From positions 6,653 through 70,652 of the forward strand of contig NZ_JADVKT010000011.1 of the NCBI RefSeq assembly GCF_016508255.1: a stretch of DNA of 64,000 bases, written 5' to 3'. A program made the position numbers and the translations under genes. Origin of the DNA: Acinetobacter calcoaceticus. GTDB lineage: Bacteria; Pseudomonadota; Gammaproteobacteria; Pseudomonadales; Moraxellaceae. Numbering within the stretch: the first letter of the stretch is position 1; each line of letters starts with the position of its first letter. The notes under the pieces were generated by a model that saw only the letters and a program-made list of their open reading frames with translations, did not search any database and was not told where the DNA came from. Of this stretch, positions 25,888 through 35,195 are shown piece by piece.

Positions 25888-25901
25888 GTACCGATCGGTA
25901 C
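25888..25901. promoter_or_regulatory. 14-bp perfect palindrome, candidate TetR operator
   Basis: GTACCGATCGGTAC lies 58-71 bp before the MFS gene start and about 100 bp from the divergent tetR start. Its GC-rich centre stands out from AT-rich flanks and its form is common among TetR operators. Confidence 0.6.
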
Positions 25902-25958
25902 AGTTAATTGCAATACCTGCTCCATGCATAAAGTTGTGTTTAAAATTTAAGGTAAAAG

Positions 25959-27536
25959 ATGAATATACGCCCACTCATCGGTTTGGCAGGTGCAATATTT
26001 GCTGCAATGACTGTCGAATTTAATAACCGCATCACCAGCATTACCTTAGCCGACATACGTGGAGCTATGGGAATTAGTGTCGACTCGGGTTATTGGGCCA
26101 ACAGTATTTATGCCAGCGCCATGATTATTGGAATGATACTTTCCACCAGTTGGGCGGTCATTTTTTCTATGCGGAGAGTTCTTCTTTTTGCTATAGGGCT
26201 TTGCCTCGTTTCTAGCGTTTTAATTTCTTTTAGTCCAAATATCGAAATATTTTATTTATTACGCGCCTTACAAGGTCTTGCTAATGGCTTAACCATCCCT
26301 TTGCTCATGGCATGTGCGCTCAGATTTTTGGGGCCAGATATTCGACTATGGGGCTTAGCCTGCTACGCATTAACTGCGACTTTCTTTCCCAACTTAAGTG
26401 CTGCGCTTTCTGCCTTTTATTTAGATGTACTTGGCTGGAAAATGATTTTCTTCCAAACCATTCCCTTTTGTGCCCTAAGTGCAGCTCTGGTTTATTTTGG
26501 TATTCCTCAAGACCCTTTAAATTATTCAAGAATAAAAACTTACGATTGGACAGGAGCATTTTTAGCTATCATCAGCATAGCAAGCCTGAGTACCATGTTA
26601 TTGCATGGCAATCACTTAGACTGGTTTAACTCTAAATTGATTTGTGTATTGGCTTTAATTAGTGCCATTACTTTGCCCTTATTTTTCATACAAGAATGGC
26701 GATATCCAACACCTTTAATTAAGCCACAAATGCTCGAAATACGAAATTTCGCATACGCCGTGTTTGCTCTATTTTGTTTTGTCATCATTGGCATGTCCAC
26801 CAGTACCCTGCCGCTCAATTATCTTAGTGCTGTACATGGCTATAAACCCACTCAAACCATGTGGATTGGCTTACAAATTGCAGCATTACAATTCATTTAT
26901 ATTCCTATCGTCGTTAAGCTTTTAAATCAGCCATGGGTCGATAGCCGCTATGTGCATGGCTTTGGTCTACTGCTCGTGATTGCAGGCTGTCTAGGTGCAA
27001 GTCAACTCGATACAACATGGAACCAAGATCAATTCTATTTTTGGCATGCGATTTCATGCTTAGGGCAAACCTGTGTGGTGCTTTCTTTGCTCATGATGGG
27101 TACGAACAGCGTACATCCAACCATGGCAATTTACGCTTCGCCAATGATTAATACTCCACGTGCGATCAGTGGCGTACTTGGTGTTTGTATTCTGGATTGG
27201 ATAAACCGAATACGCGGTGAATACCACTCAACACGACTTATTGAAAATACAGCCCAACATGTTTTCCAAAATATTCAAGGCCCAGTGATTAATCCGCTTA
27301 CGCCCCCCGTACTCACCGCAAATGGCGCAGACCGTGTTTCAGGTGGCTTATCTGCTCTAAATTCTGCAATTCAGGCCCAACAATCGGTTTTGGTCATTAG
27401 CGATCAATATCTAATTTTAGCTGGCCTCACGGCTATTTTGTTTATTGTGATGTTGATTTTGCCAGTCAGAACTTACCCGCCACGCATTGCTCTCATTAAG
27501 TTAATGAATAGTCATAACTCAGGAAAATCTTTATGA
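25959..27536 (+). CDS. MFS efflux transporter, DHA2/EmrB-like
   Basis: This 525-residue membrane protein has about 14 hydrophobic segments, the number expected of the DHA2 drug/H+ antiporters such as EmrB. It opens with a helix containing GAIFAAMTVEFNNRITSI and shows the motif-C-like region after helix 4. The stop overlaps the start of the next gene (ATGA at 27533-27536), so the two are translated together. It should export toxic organic molecules from the cell, with the adaptor protein encoded next. No outer-membrane factor gene is present, so a TolC-like protein from elsewhere would complete the pump. The start is preceded by AAGGTAAAAG. Confidence 0.88.
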   Translation: MNIRPLIGLAGAIFAAMTVEFNNRITSITLADIRGAMGISVDSGYWANSIYASAMIIGMILSTSWAVIFSMRRVLLFAIGLCLVSSVLISFSPNIEIFYLLRALQGLANGLTIPLLMACALRFLGPDIRLWGLACYALTATFFPNLSAALSAFYLDVLGWKMIFFQTIPFCALSAALVYFGIPQDPLNYSRIKTYDWTGAFLAIISIASLSTMLLHGNHLDWFNSKLICVLALISAITLPLFFIQEWRYPTPLIKPQMLEIRNFAYAVFALFCFVIIGMSTSTLPLNYLSAVHGYKPTQTMWIGLQIAALQFIYIPIVVKLLNQPWVDSRYVHGFGLLLVIAGCLGASQLDTTWNQDQFYFWHAISCLGQTCVVLSLLMMGTNSVHPTMAIYASPMINTPRAISGVLGVCILDWINRIRGEYHSTRLIENTAQHVFQNIQGPVINPLTPPVLTANGADRVSGGLSALNSAIQAQQSVLVISDQYLILAGLTAILFIVMLILPVRTYPPRIALIKLMNSHNSGKSL

Positions 27537-28621
27537 GTACTCTCGAAGCCCAAGCTACTCCCCACACAGAACCACCCAAGTTAACAAAGGTGCAATATCT
27601 CAAAAAGCATTGGGTTATGGTTATCGCATTTATTATTGTTTTAGCCTCAATTTTATGGGTTTTAAAACTTATATTTTTACCCTCTTCGATTGTTAAAACC
27701 GACGATGCGCGTGTGGATGTAGAGTACTCGACTATTGCGCCTAAAGTAGCTGGCAATATTGAAGAGATTTATATTAAAGATCATCAGACTGTAAAAAAAG
27801 GCCAGCTATTAGCACGTATTGATCCACGCGATTATCAAGCTGCTTTGGCTGAGGCTGAATCTAATTATGCAAAAACGCAAGCTGACCTGAGTGAAGCAAT
27901 GCTGGCAGTTGATAGACAACCTACTGTTATTCGAGAAACAGAAGCCCAGCTTAGAAAAGTAGAAGCCGGAATTAAACTCACAAAAGATAATACGGCGCGT
28001 TACGAGCAGTTGCAGGCACTCGGTGCCGAATCGAGATTGATTACGCAGCAGTCAAAAACCACTTTAACCGAGCAATATGCAGATTTAGATAGCAGCAAAG
28101 AAAAAGTGATAGATGCGCAATATCAATTAAACCAATACAAGATTCAGGTACAAGCCAAACAAGCTGCTCTCAAACAAGCCCAAGCCGCGCTTGATAAAGC
28201 AAAACTAAATTTGAGTTATACCGAAATTCGAGCTCCTATTGATGGCATGATTGGTCAAAAGTCGGCTAACGTGGGTAACTTTGTTGGTGCAGGTAACCCA
28301 TTAATGGTTGTTGTGCCTCTAAATCAAGTGTATGTAGAAGCGAACTTCCGTGAAATTGAATTAAAACAAATAAAAATCGGACAACCAGTTAAGGTTTATG
28401 TAGATGCTTATAATGTTGAATTAAAAGGTGTTGTAGATAGTTTTTCTCCATCTACTGGTGCTTTTTTCTCTCCAATATCTGCAAATAACGCGACAGGGAA
28501 TTTCACCAAAATTGTCCAACGCCTTCCCTTACGTATCAAACTTGTTGAAAACCAACCAGATATTAAGCTTTTGCGTCCTGGCTTATCTGTTTTGGTTTCT
28601 GTAGATACAACGAAGAAATAG
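27533..28621 (+). CDS. HlyD-family periplasmic adaptor, EmrA-like
   Basis: The 362-residue protein has one N-terminal membrane anchor (about residues 24-45), a biotinyl-lipoyl-like half (VAGNIEEIYIKDHQTVKKGQLLARIDP), a long coiled-coil hairpin (about residues 95-225) and the returning lipoyl and beta-barrel segments (APIDGMIGQKSANVGNFVGAG). It bridges the inner-membrane EmrB-like partner to an outer-membrane channel. The gene overlaps the transporter stop by four bases and is the last of the operon. Confidence 0.92.
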   Translation: MSTLEAQATPHTEPPKLTKVQYLKKHWVMVIAFIIVLASILWVLKLIFLPSSIVKTDDARVDVEYSTIAPKVAGNIEEIYIKDHQTVKKGQLLARIDPRDYQAALAEAESNYAKTQADLSEAMLAVDRQPTVIRETEAQLRKVEAGIKLTKDNTARYEQLQALGAESRLITQQSKTTLTEQYADLDSSKEKVIDAQYQLNQYKIQVQAKQAALKQAQAALDKAKLNLSYTEIRAPIDGMIGQKSANVGNFVGAGNPLMVVVPLNQVYVEANFREIELKQIKIGQPVKVYVDAYNVELKGVVDSFSPSTGAFFSPISANNATGNFTKIVQRLPLRIKLVENQPDIKLLRPGLSVLVSVDTTKK

Positions 28622-28740
28622 ACAGGACTTTACAGATATATTGAATACAACTCACAACCTGAGGGTAGCTGTAGTTTTATACTACATTCAGGGTAAAAAT
28701 TGGCTTATTTTTTAAGATATGAATTCAGTTAGAAATATAT

Positions 28741-29121
28741 TCATACTGAGTTTTGCAAATCGAAAGCATTTCGAGCATATTCAACCATTGGAAGCTTATC
28801 TATTGTCCATGCATGCAATTGTCGTAAGGGCTGCTGCAATGTGTTGCCCAAAGGCGTGATTTCATATTGAACAGCAAGTGGGGATGAAATCACGTGACGG
28901 GAAATAAGTCCGTTACGCTCCAAACGGCGCAGACACTGGGTTAGAGCCTTCTGAGTAACGCCTTCCAACCGTCGCTTAATCGCATTGAAACGTTGCGGAC
29001 CGTCGTCCAAAACGGCTAACACCATCATTGACCACTTATCTGCGATTTGATCAAATAAGGCTCTACTTGGGCAATCTGATGAAAAGCACTGCGGTTCAAT
29101 AACTAACATCGAATGTTCCAT
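28741..29121 (-). CDS. HxlR family transcriptional regulator
   Basis: The 126-residue protein shows the HxlR winged-helix pattern: conserved Cys in SDCPSRALFDQIADKWSM near residue 18-35, then RFNAIKRRLEGVTQKALTQCLRRLE and the wing. GGGGGAGAG precedes the ATG. HxlR proteins often sense electrophiles or quinones through that cysteine. It is divergent from an Old Yellow Enzyme gene, and the 260-bp gap has two copies of a 30-bp box. Confidence 0.9.
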   Translation of the reverse strand: MEHSMLVIEPQCFSSDCPSRALFDQIADKWSMMVLAVLDDGPQRFNAIKRRLEGVTQKALTQCLRRLERNGLISRHVISSPLAVQYEITPLGNTLQQPLRQLHAWTIDKLPMVEYARNAFDLQNSV

Positions 29122-29143
29122 GACTCTCCCCCGAAAACCCTAT

Positions 29144-29175
29144 ACTAATTTGGTACTAGGTTTAAATTTTATACC
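29144..29175 (+). promoter_or_regulatory. operator-like box A before the HxlR gene
   Basis: The sequence ACTAATTTGGTACTAGGTTT followed by AAATTTTATACC closely matches box B at 29319-29350 in the same orientation. It sits just upstream of the hxlR-type gene and includes GGTACTAGG. It is a candidate HxlR-binding site. Confidence 0.5.
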
Positions 29176-29318
29176 AATCTAGAAGCTTGAACAACAAGGC
29201 CTCAATCCATTCTCTTAGCCAGCTTGATTGAGAGTCACATCATAGTAGCGCAGCAGTTAGTTAACATGAAATTAGAGACCGAGATGGTTTACGTGAGTAT
29301 ACTTAGTCTACTCGAAGT

Positions 29319-29350
29319 ACCTAATTGACACTAGGTTTATAATATATACC
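29319..29350 (+). promoter_or_regulatory. operator-like box B before the Old Yellow Enzyme gene
   Basis: ACCTAATTGACACTAGGTTT followed by ATAATATATACC repeats box A with few changes. It lies 30-60 bp before the flavin oxidoreductase gene, where a repressor would overlap the promoter. Confidence 0.5.
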
Positions 29351-29381
29351 ATTAAGATTCATACCTCTTAGAGTCTATTTG

Positions 29382-30506
29382 ATGTCTACTCTTAATAACT
29401 TCTTCCATCCTCTTAAGCTTGCTTCAGGCATAACTCTTCGTAATCGCATTGTGATGTCGCCAATGACAACTTGGTCAAGTACTAATGATTTTAAAATCTC
29501 GGACGAAGAGGAAGCCTATTACCGTCTTCGCGTCAAAGGTGTGGGTTTGGTCATTAGCGGCTGTGCCCAAGTCACCGCTAATGGTATTGGGTTTACAAAT
29601 GAGTTTTCCGCAGCTGACGACAGCTATATTCCAAGCCTTAAGCGGCTCGCAGACGCTGTAAAGAGTGGTGGTGCACCAGCCATTCTTCAGTTATTTCATG
29701 CGGGCAACAAGGCACTGCCTCATCTCATTCCCGATGCAGATGTAGTGAGCTCGAGTGCTATCTTGACGAAAGCTACACCTTTTATGGCACCGCTGACACC
29801 TCGGGCACTGATAAGTGATGAAATCTTGCAGATGATCAAGGCATTCGGTGAAGCAGCAAGACGCGGTATTGAGGCTGGTTTTGACGGGATTGAAGTGCAT
29901 GGCGCCCACGGGTTTCTTTTGCAAAACTTTTTGTCACCAGCCACCAATACACGCACCGATGAATGGGGTGGCTCGTTAGAAAACCGTATGAGGTTTCCGC
30001 TAGCCGTCGTTGCAGAGATCAAGCGCGTTATAGCCAATTATGCTGATCGACCATTTGCTATTGGTGTCCGCCTTTCACCTGAGGAGACCGTCGAGGAAGG
30101 TTACCGTATTGACCAAACGCTTACTTTTATTGATCAATTGTTAGACCTCAAGGTCGATTACATTCACATCTCTCTCGCTAACTTGCTGACTGATAGCCCT
30201 ATAGATGATCCAACTGGACCATCCATTATCAGTCGCATTATTAATAAAGTTGACAACCGCCTGCCAGTTTTGGCTGCTGGTGGTATCCTGACAACCGATC
30301 AAGCCAAGCAAGCATTGGATACTGGACTATCTATGGTTTCGGTTGGACGCGGGCTGATCATCAATCCAGACTGGGTCGATCATCTTAAAAAAGAACAGGA
30401 AGTGAATGTCGAACTTGATCCAGCCAAGATAGATGCTCTCAAAATTCCTCAGAAGCTATGGACCATCATTCAAGGCATGCCCGGCTGGATTCCTTTGAAG
30501 CAATAA
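29382..30506 (+). CDS. NADH:flavin oxidoreductase, Old Yellow Enzyme family
   Basis: The 374-residue protein starts at the ATG at 29382 (a TTG just before it extends the frame by one codon). It is an FMN-binding TIM barrel: N-terminal NRIVMSPMTTWSS, the substrate-binding GFDGIEVHGAHGFLLQNFLSP segment with His-Gly-Ala-His near residue 175, and FMN-phosphate loops near 300-330 (AAGGI and VSVGRG). Such enzymes reduce activated C=C bonds or quinones with NAD(P)H in the cytoplasm. The divergent HxlR gene and paired boxes suggest induction by electrophiles. Confidence 0.9.
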   Translation: MSTLNNFFHPLKLASGITLRNRIVMSPMTTWSSTNDFKISDEEEAYYRLRVKGVGLVISGCAQVTANGIGFTNEFSAADDSYIPSLKRLADAVKSGGAPAILQLFHAGNKALPHLIPDADVVSSSAILTKATPFMAPLTPRALISDEILQMIKAFGEAARRGIEAGFDGIEVHGAHGFLLQNFLSPATNTRTDEWGGSLENRMRFPLAVVAEIKRVIANYADRPFAIGVRLSPEETVEEGYRIDQTLTFIDQLLDLKVDYIHISLANLLTDSPIDDPTGPSIISRIINKVDNRLPVLAAGGILTTDQAKQALDTGLSMVSVGRGLIINPDWVDHLKKEQEVNVELDPAKIDALKIPQKLWTIIQGMPGWIPLKQ

Positions 30507-30567
30507 GGAGTGAATGGCAGTTCGGTACAGAAATTTCTATCGGGCCGTATATGTGCGTTTGTTATAT

Positions 30568-30596
30568 AAAAAAGAGGCCTAAAGCCTCTTTTTTAA
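30568..30596. terminator. bidirectional rho-independent terminator
   Basis: AAAAAAGAGGC and GCCTCTTTTTT around the loop CTAAA (30568-30594) lie between the convergent flavin oxidoreductase and permease genes. Confidence 0.9.
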
Positions 30597-31988
30597 TTAA
30601 TCTATATTCATGGCAACCGATCTGGTTGCTTTACGCTTTCGAGTGACGATTAATCCACAAACAACCACCACTAAAGTTACCCCTAAAGATAAAGTCGTTT
30701 CATAACTATAGGTTGGCGATAGGAACATATAACCTAAAACGGTCATAATGACCAAAATCACAAACCAAGTTAACCAAGGGAACAACCACATTTTAAATGA
30801 TACCGCTGTGCCCTCTTTTTCCCATTTATGTCTTAAACGCAATTGAGAAAATGCAATCACCAAATAAACCAGTAAAGCAATTGAGCCTGTTGTTGATAAC
30901 AAGAATCCAAAGACTTGCCCCGGAAACATATAGTTGACTGCACAACAGATGACTCCAACCACAGTAGATAAAAACACAGCAGAAGTCGGCACACCCGCTT
31001 TATTAATTTTTGTCACAACCCTAGGCGCTTCTTGGCGTGTGCCTAAAGCAAATAGCATGCGAGATGAGGTATAAACTGCTGCATTCATACAGCTTGCAAC
31101 TGCAATAAATACTACGGCATCCATAATCAATTTAGTTTCAGGAACATTTAGGCTCATTAATACAAACTGAAAAGTGCCAAATTTTTGTAAGTCCGGCGAA
31201 CGCCAATCGACTAAAGCAACGGCTAGAAAAATCGAAACAACAAAGAATAAAATAATTCGATAGAGCACCAAATTCGTTGCACGTTTAATTTTTTCTTGTG
31301 GGTTCTTAGATTCAGCTGCAGCAATAGAAAGAATTTCTATTCCAAAAAATGAAAATGCCGAAATTAAAATGGCCGAAACAACCCCACCCATACCATGTGG
31401 CATAAAGCCACCATTTGAAAATAGATTGCCAACGCCACTGACATTTTTTGCTAAAGGCCACATTCCAAATACAGCCATTGCCCCAATAATAATGAATACG
31501 ACAATCGCAATGACTTTAATGAGAGCAAACCAAAATTCAAATTCACCAAAACTTTTGGTACTAAAAAAATTGGCTAGACTGAGTAGAATAATAAAGGCAA
31601 ATGCATAAATAGCACTGGAAATTTGTGGGAACCAAGCATGTAAAATTTCAGCACCAGCAATCGCTTCAATTGGAATCACCAGCACCCAAAACCACCAATA
31701 TAACCATCCAATGGTAAACCCTGCCCAAGGGCCGATGGCTTTACGGGCATATGTAGAAAATGAACCTGTATCGGGCTGCGCTACCGCCATTTCACCCAGC
31801 ATGCGCATGACCAAAAAAACCAAAATACTTGTAATTATATAAGCGAGTACAGCGGCAGGCCCTGCTTTTGCAATTGCCGCAGAAGAGCCTACAAATAAAC
31901 CTGCACCAATAACGCCACCAATGCTGATCATGGTGACATGTCGATTAGAAAGTCCTTCACCTAATTTTATTGTTTTATCATTGTTCAT
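30597..31988 (-). CDS. amino acid permease, GabP-like (APC family)
   Basis: The ATG at 31988 with AAGGAATC before it gives 463 residues; only a TTG lies further up. The protein has 12 hydrophobic segments and the family opening HVTMISIGGVIGAGLFVGSS, followed by GEMAVAQPDTGSFSTYA. It belongs to the amino acid/polyamine/organocation superfamily, in the GABA/proline-type branch, and imports an amino acid across the inner membrane. It follows mmsA and an omega-aminotransferase gene on the same strand, so the likely substrate is beta-alanine, GABA or a related omega-amino acid. Confidence 0.88.
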   Translation of the reverse strand: MNNDKTIKLGEGLSNRHVTMISIGGVIGAGLFVGSSAAIAKAGPAAVLAYIITSILVFLVMRMLGEMAVAQPDTGSFSTYARKAIGPWAGFTIGWLYWWFWVLVIPIEAIAGAEILHAWFPQISSAIYAFAFIILLSLANFFSTKSFGEFEFWFALIKVIAIVVFIIIGAMAVFGMWPLAKNVSGVGNLFSNGGFMPHGMGGVVSAILISAFSFFGIEILSIAAAESKNPQEKIKRATNLVLYRIILFFVVSIFLAVALVDWRSPDLQKFGTFQFVLMSLNVPETKLIMDAVVFIAVASCMNAAVYTSSRMLFALGTRQEAPRVVTKINKAGVPTSAVFLSTVVGVICCAVNYMFPGQVFGFLLSTTGSIALLVYLVIAFSQLRLRHKWEKEGTAVSFKMWLFPWLTWFVILVIMTVLGYMFLSPTYSYETTLSLGVTLVVVVCGLIVTRKRKATRSVAMNID

Positions 31989-32062
31989 ATTCGATTCCTT
32001 CAAATTGACAAAATATTTTTAAAACCGTTTTAAAATGCACGTCTCCAACTTGTGCCCAACAA

Positions 32063-32090
32063 AAAAGGGAAAATCAGAGTTTTCCCTTTT
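32063..32090 (-). terminator. rho-independent terminator after mmsA
   Basis: AAAAGGGAAAA (32063-32073) pairs with TTTTCCCTTTT (32080-32090); on the minus strand the stem runs into TTTTTTG. It should reduce read-through from mmsA into the permease gene. Confidence 0.75.
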
Positions 32091-32096
32091 GATTGA

Positions 32097-33662
32097 TTAA
32101 TTTAATGTAGGCATAGCAAATTGTTTGGCTTCACGGACCTGCGTTGAAGGCCAACGTTGCGTAATGGTTTTACGGCGTGTATAGAAACGTACACCATCTG
32201 GGCCATAAGCATATAAATCACCGAACAATGAACGCTTCCAACCACCAAAGCTATGATATGCAACTGGCACAGGTAAAGGTACATTGACCCCAACCATACC
32301 CACTTGAATATTGCTGGTAAAATAGCGTGCAGCCTCACCGTCACGAGTGTAAATACACGTTCCATTACCATATTCATGGTCATTAATGAGTTGCATCGCA
32401 TCTTGCATGGTTTGGACACGAATGACCTGTAAAACAGGGCCAAATATTTCTTGCTGGTAACTTGTCATTTCAGGTGAAACTTGATCAATTAAAGTTGGCC
32501 CGACAAAAAAACCTTTTTCATAACCTTCAGGTTTTGGATCGCGACCATCCACAACAATTTTAGCACCTTGTTGCTCTGCACTTTGAATAAAAGCCTGTAC
32601 TTTATCTTTATGTGCTTGCGTAATGAGCGGTCCGAAGTCATTACGCTCATTTGCATAGTGCCCAAACTTCAATTGTTTCATTTCTTGCTTTAATTTTTCA
32701 ATAATGACATCTGCAACTTCATCGCCAATTGCGACAGCCACAGATAATGCCATGCAACGCTCACCAGATGAGCCAAATGCAGCACCTAACAAAGAAGTCA
32801 CGACGTTATCAATATCGGCATCGGGCATAATAATGGCATGATTCTTTGCTCCGCCTAAAGCTTGGCAACGTTTACCACACGCGGTTGCTGTACGGTAAAT
32901 GTACTCTGCAATTGGAGTAGACCCGACAAAGCTAACCGCTTGAATTGTAGGATGATGTAATAACGCATCAACAGCCTCTTTATCACCATTTACGACACTA
33001 AAAACACCATCTGGCAATCCTGCTTGTTTTAGAAGCTCCGCTAAAAATAAGGCAGCTGAAGGCGCTTTTTCCGAAGGTTTTAAAATAAAACAATTACCGC
33101 AAACAATCGCCATTGGGAACATCCACAATGGAACCATCGCAGGAAAGTTAAAAGGCGTAATGCCCACAACCACGCCTAGCGGTTGGAACTCGCTCCATGA
33201 ATCAATATCTGGACCCACATTTTTTGAATATTCGCCTTTTAGAAACTCTGGCGCACCACATGCATATTCAACATTTTCGATACCACGTTGTAATTCACCT
33301 TTAGCATCGTGGCAAATTTTTCCGTGTTCTTCACCAATGAGTTGGCAGAGCTTGTCAGCATTTTCTTCGAGTAATTGTTTAAACTTAAACATCACGCGCG
33401 CACGTTTAATCACTGGTGTATCACGCCATGCTGGAAAAGCCTGCTCTGCAATTTGAACCACGTGGTTGACCAACTCTGCGTCTGCAAGTGCAACTTCTTT
33501 GGTTGTTTCACCTGTCGCAGGGTTATAAACTGGCTGTTTCTTGTTTGTTTTAGTTACCAAACCACCATCAATAAAATGCCCTACTACTTTAACGGCCTGC
33601 TGGCTCTGATCTTTGTCTGTGTTCGCAACGGCATTGCTGTCAAAATTCTCTAAAGTGTTCAT
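32097..33662 (-). CDS. mmsA: CoA-acylating methylmalonate-semialdehyde dehydrogenase
   Basis: This 521-residue aldehyde dehydrogenase has the MmsA pattern: NAD site GITPFNFPAMVP near 168, GSTP at 247, catalytic Cys303 in GSSGERCMAL, and no general-base Glu of ordinary ALDHs at the usual spot. MmsA turns malonate or methylmalonate semialdehyde plus CoA into acetyl- or propionyl-CoA. The first 25 residues form an extension beyond usual MmsA (about 500). Next to an omega-amino-acid aminotransferase it completes beta-alanine breakdown to acetyl-CoA, although valine catabolism is also possible. Confidence 0.92.
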   Translation of the reverse strand: MNTLENFDSNAVANTDKDQSQQAVKVVGHFIDGGLVTKTNKKQPVYNPATGETTKEVALADAELVNHVVQIAEQAFPAWRDTPVIKRARVMFKFKQLLEENADKLCQLIGEEHGKICHDAKGELQRGIENVEYACGAPEFLKGEYSKNVGPDIDSWSEFQPLGVVVGITPFNFPAMVPLWMFPMAIVCGNCFILKPSEKAPSAALFLAELLKQAGLPDGVFSVVNGDKEAVDALLHHPTIQAVSFVGSTPIAEYIYRTATACGKRCQALGGAKNHAIIMPDADIDNVVTSLLGAAFGSSGERCMALSVAVAIGDEVADVIIEKLKQEMKQLKFGHYANERNDFGPLITQAHKDKVQAFIQSAEQQGAKIVVDGRDPKPEGYEKGFFVGPTLIDQVSPEMTSYQQEIFGPVLQVIRVQTMQDAMQLINDHEYGNGTCIYTRDGEAARYFTSNIQVGMVGVNVPLPVPVAYHSFGGWKRSLFGDLYAYGPDGVRFYTRRKTITQRWPSTQVREAKQFAMPTLN

Positions 33663-33717
33663 CTTTGTTCCTTGTGTCTATTCATCTTTTCCAGTTAAGT
33701 CTTAAAATAAATAACTG

Positions 33718-35094
33718 CTATTTCACTTGATAAATTCCTTCGCCAACGGCGTTCATGAGCCGCTGCAACTCTGCCTCAGTGCTATTAAACATTGGACCAA
33801 ATTGCAGGGTATCTCCGCCAAAACGGACATAGAAACCTGCTTTCCAAAGTTGCATGCCAATTTCAAAACCACGAATTGTCGCATCGCCATCACGCGGTGC
33901 TAATTGCACAGCACCAATCAGCCCACAGTTACGTATATCAATAATGTTTGGTGCGCCTTTTAACTCATGTAGAAGTTTTTCAAAGCTTGGCGCTAAATCA
34001 GCCGATTGATGAATTAAATTTTTCTTTTCTAAAACATCGAGTGTTGCTAAAGCTGCTGCACAAGCCACTGGATGTGCCGAATAGGTATAGCCATGCGTAA
34101 ATTCAACCGCATGTTCTGGTAAATCTTGGTGCATAAAGGCATCGTAAATTTCATGGCTTGCCACCACGCCACCAAGTGGAATCGCGCCGTTGGTAATTTG
34201 TTTCGCAAAATTTAAAATATCTGGCGTAACATCAAAATATTCTGAAGCCGTCCATTTGCCCATTCGACCGAAACCAGTAATGACTTCATCAAAAATAAGT
34301 AAGATATCGTGTTGGTCACAAATTTCTCTCAAGCGTTTTAAATAGCCAGTCGGCGGCACAATGCACCCTGCTGAACCTGAAACTGGCTCTACAATAACGG
34401 CAGCAATATTCGATGCATCATGCAGCTCAATTAACTTAAGCATTTCATTGGCAAGCTCTACACCACCAGTTTCAGCACAGCCTTTGGTAAAACTTAAATC
34501 GGGCTGTAAAGTATGCGGTAAGTGGTCTACATCCATAAGCTGACCAAACATTTTACGGTTACCACCGATACCACCAAGACTAGTCCCCGCAACGTTTACA
34601 CCATGGTAGCCACGGGCACGTCCAATCAGTTTGGTTTTGCTTGGTTTCCCTTTAATTCGCCAATAGGCGCGCGCCATTTTAATTGCTGTGTCGGCAGACT
34701 CTGAACCTGAATCGGTAAAGAACACGTGCTGCAATTTTTCAGGCATACGTTGAATAATTTTTTCAGCCAATTGAAATGACAATGGATGACCAAATTGAAA
34801 TGCTGGCGAGTAATCCAGCTTTGACAACTGAGTACTTACAGCTTGCTGAATTTCAGGAAGCGTATGGCCAGCACCACAAGTCCACAGACCTGATAATGAG
34901 TCGTAGACTTCACGGCCAGTGCTATCAATTAAATAAGACCCTTTAGCACCAACAATCATGCGCGGGTCTTTATGGAAATTACGATTTGCAGAAAATGGCA
35001 TCCAATGCGCTTGATAATTTAAGCTCATCTGAGCATTTGATTGAACGGTTTCCGATGCAGAATTACCATCACCTAATTTGTCGATATCAAACAT
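33718..35094 (-). CDS. omega-amino acid (beta-alanine)--pyruvate aminotransferase
   Basis: The start at 35094 (MFDIDKLGDG), with AAGAAGAG upstream, gives 458 residues. It is a class III PLP aminotransferase: FTDSGSESADTAIKMAR near 127-142, Asp269-Glu270 in IFDEVITGFGR, and the PLP lysine Lys298 in FAKQITNGAIPLGG. The NRNFHKDPRM segment near 38 is typical of omega-amino acid:pyruvate transaminases (BauA). It converts beta-alanine and pyruvate to malonate semialdehyde and alanine. MmsA downstream uses the product; a divergent LysR gene starts 102 bp away. Confidence 0.9.
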   Translation of the reverse strand: MFDIDKLGDGNSASETVQSNAQMSLNYQAHWMPFSANRNFHKDPRMIVGAKGSYLIDSTGREVYDSLSGLWTCGAGHTLPEIQQAVSTQLSKLDYSPAFQFGHPLSFQLAEKIIQRMPEKLQHVFFTDSGSESADTAIKMARAYWRIKGKPSKTKLIGRARGYHGVNVAGTSLGGIGGNRKMFGQLMDVDHLPHTLQPDLSFTKGCAETGGVELANEMLKLIELHDASNIAAVIVEPVSGSAGCIVPPTGYLKRLREICDQHDILLIFDEVITGFGRMGKWTASEYFDVTPDILNFAKQITNGAIPLGGVVASHEIYDAFMHQDLPEHAVEFTHGYTYSAHPVACAAALATLDVLEKKNLIHQSADLAPSFEKLLHELKGAPNIIDIRNCGLIGAVQLAPRDGDATIRGFEIGMQLWKAGFYVRFGGDTLQFGPMFNSTEAELQRLMNAVGEGIYQVK

Positions 35095-35195
35095 AATCAC
35101 TCTTCTTGTTTTGAGGCTATTTTTGAGTGTACATAGCACTATAGTTTTGATAAATTCAAATTATCTTGAGTTTAGATTTAAAAAAACAAAACTAA

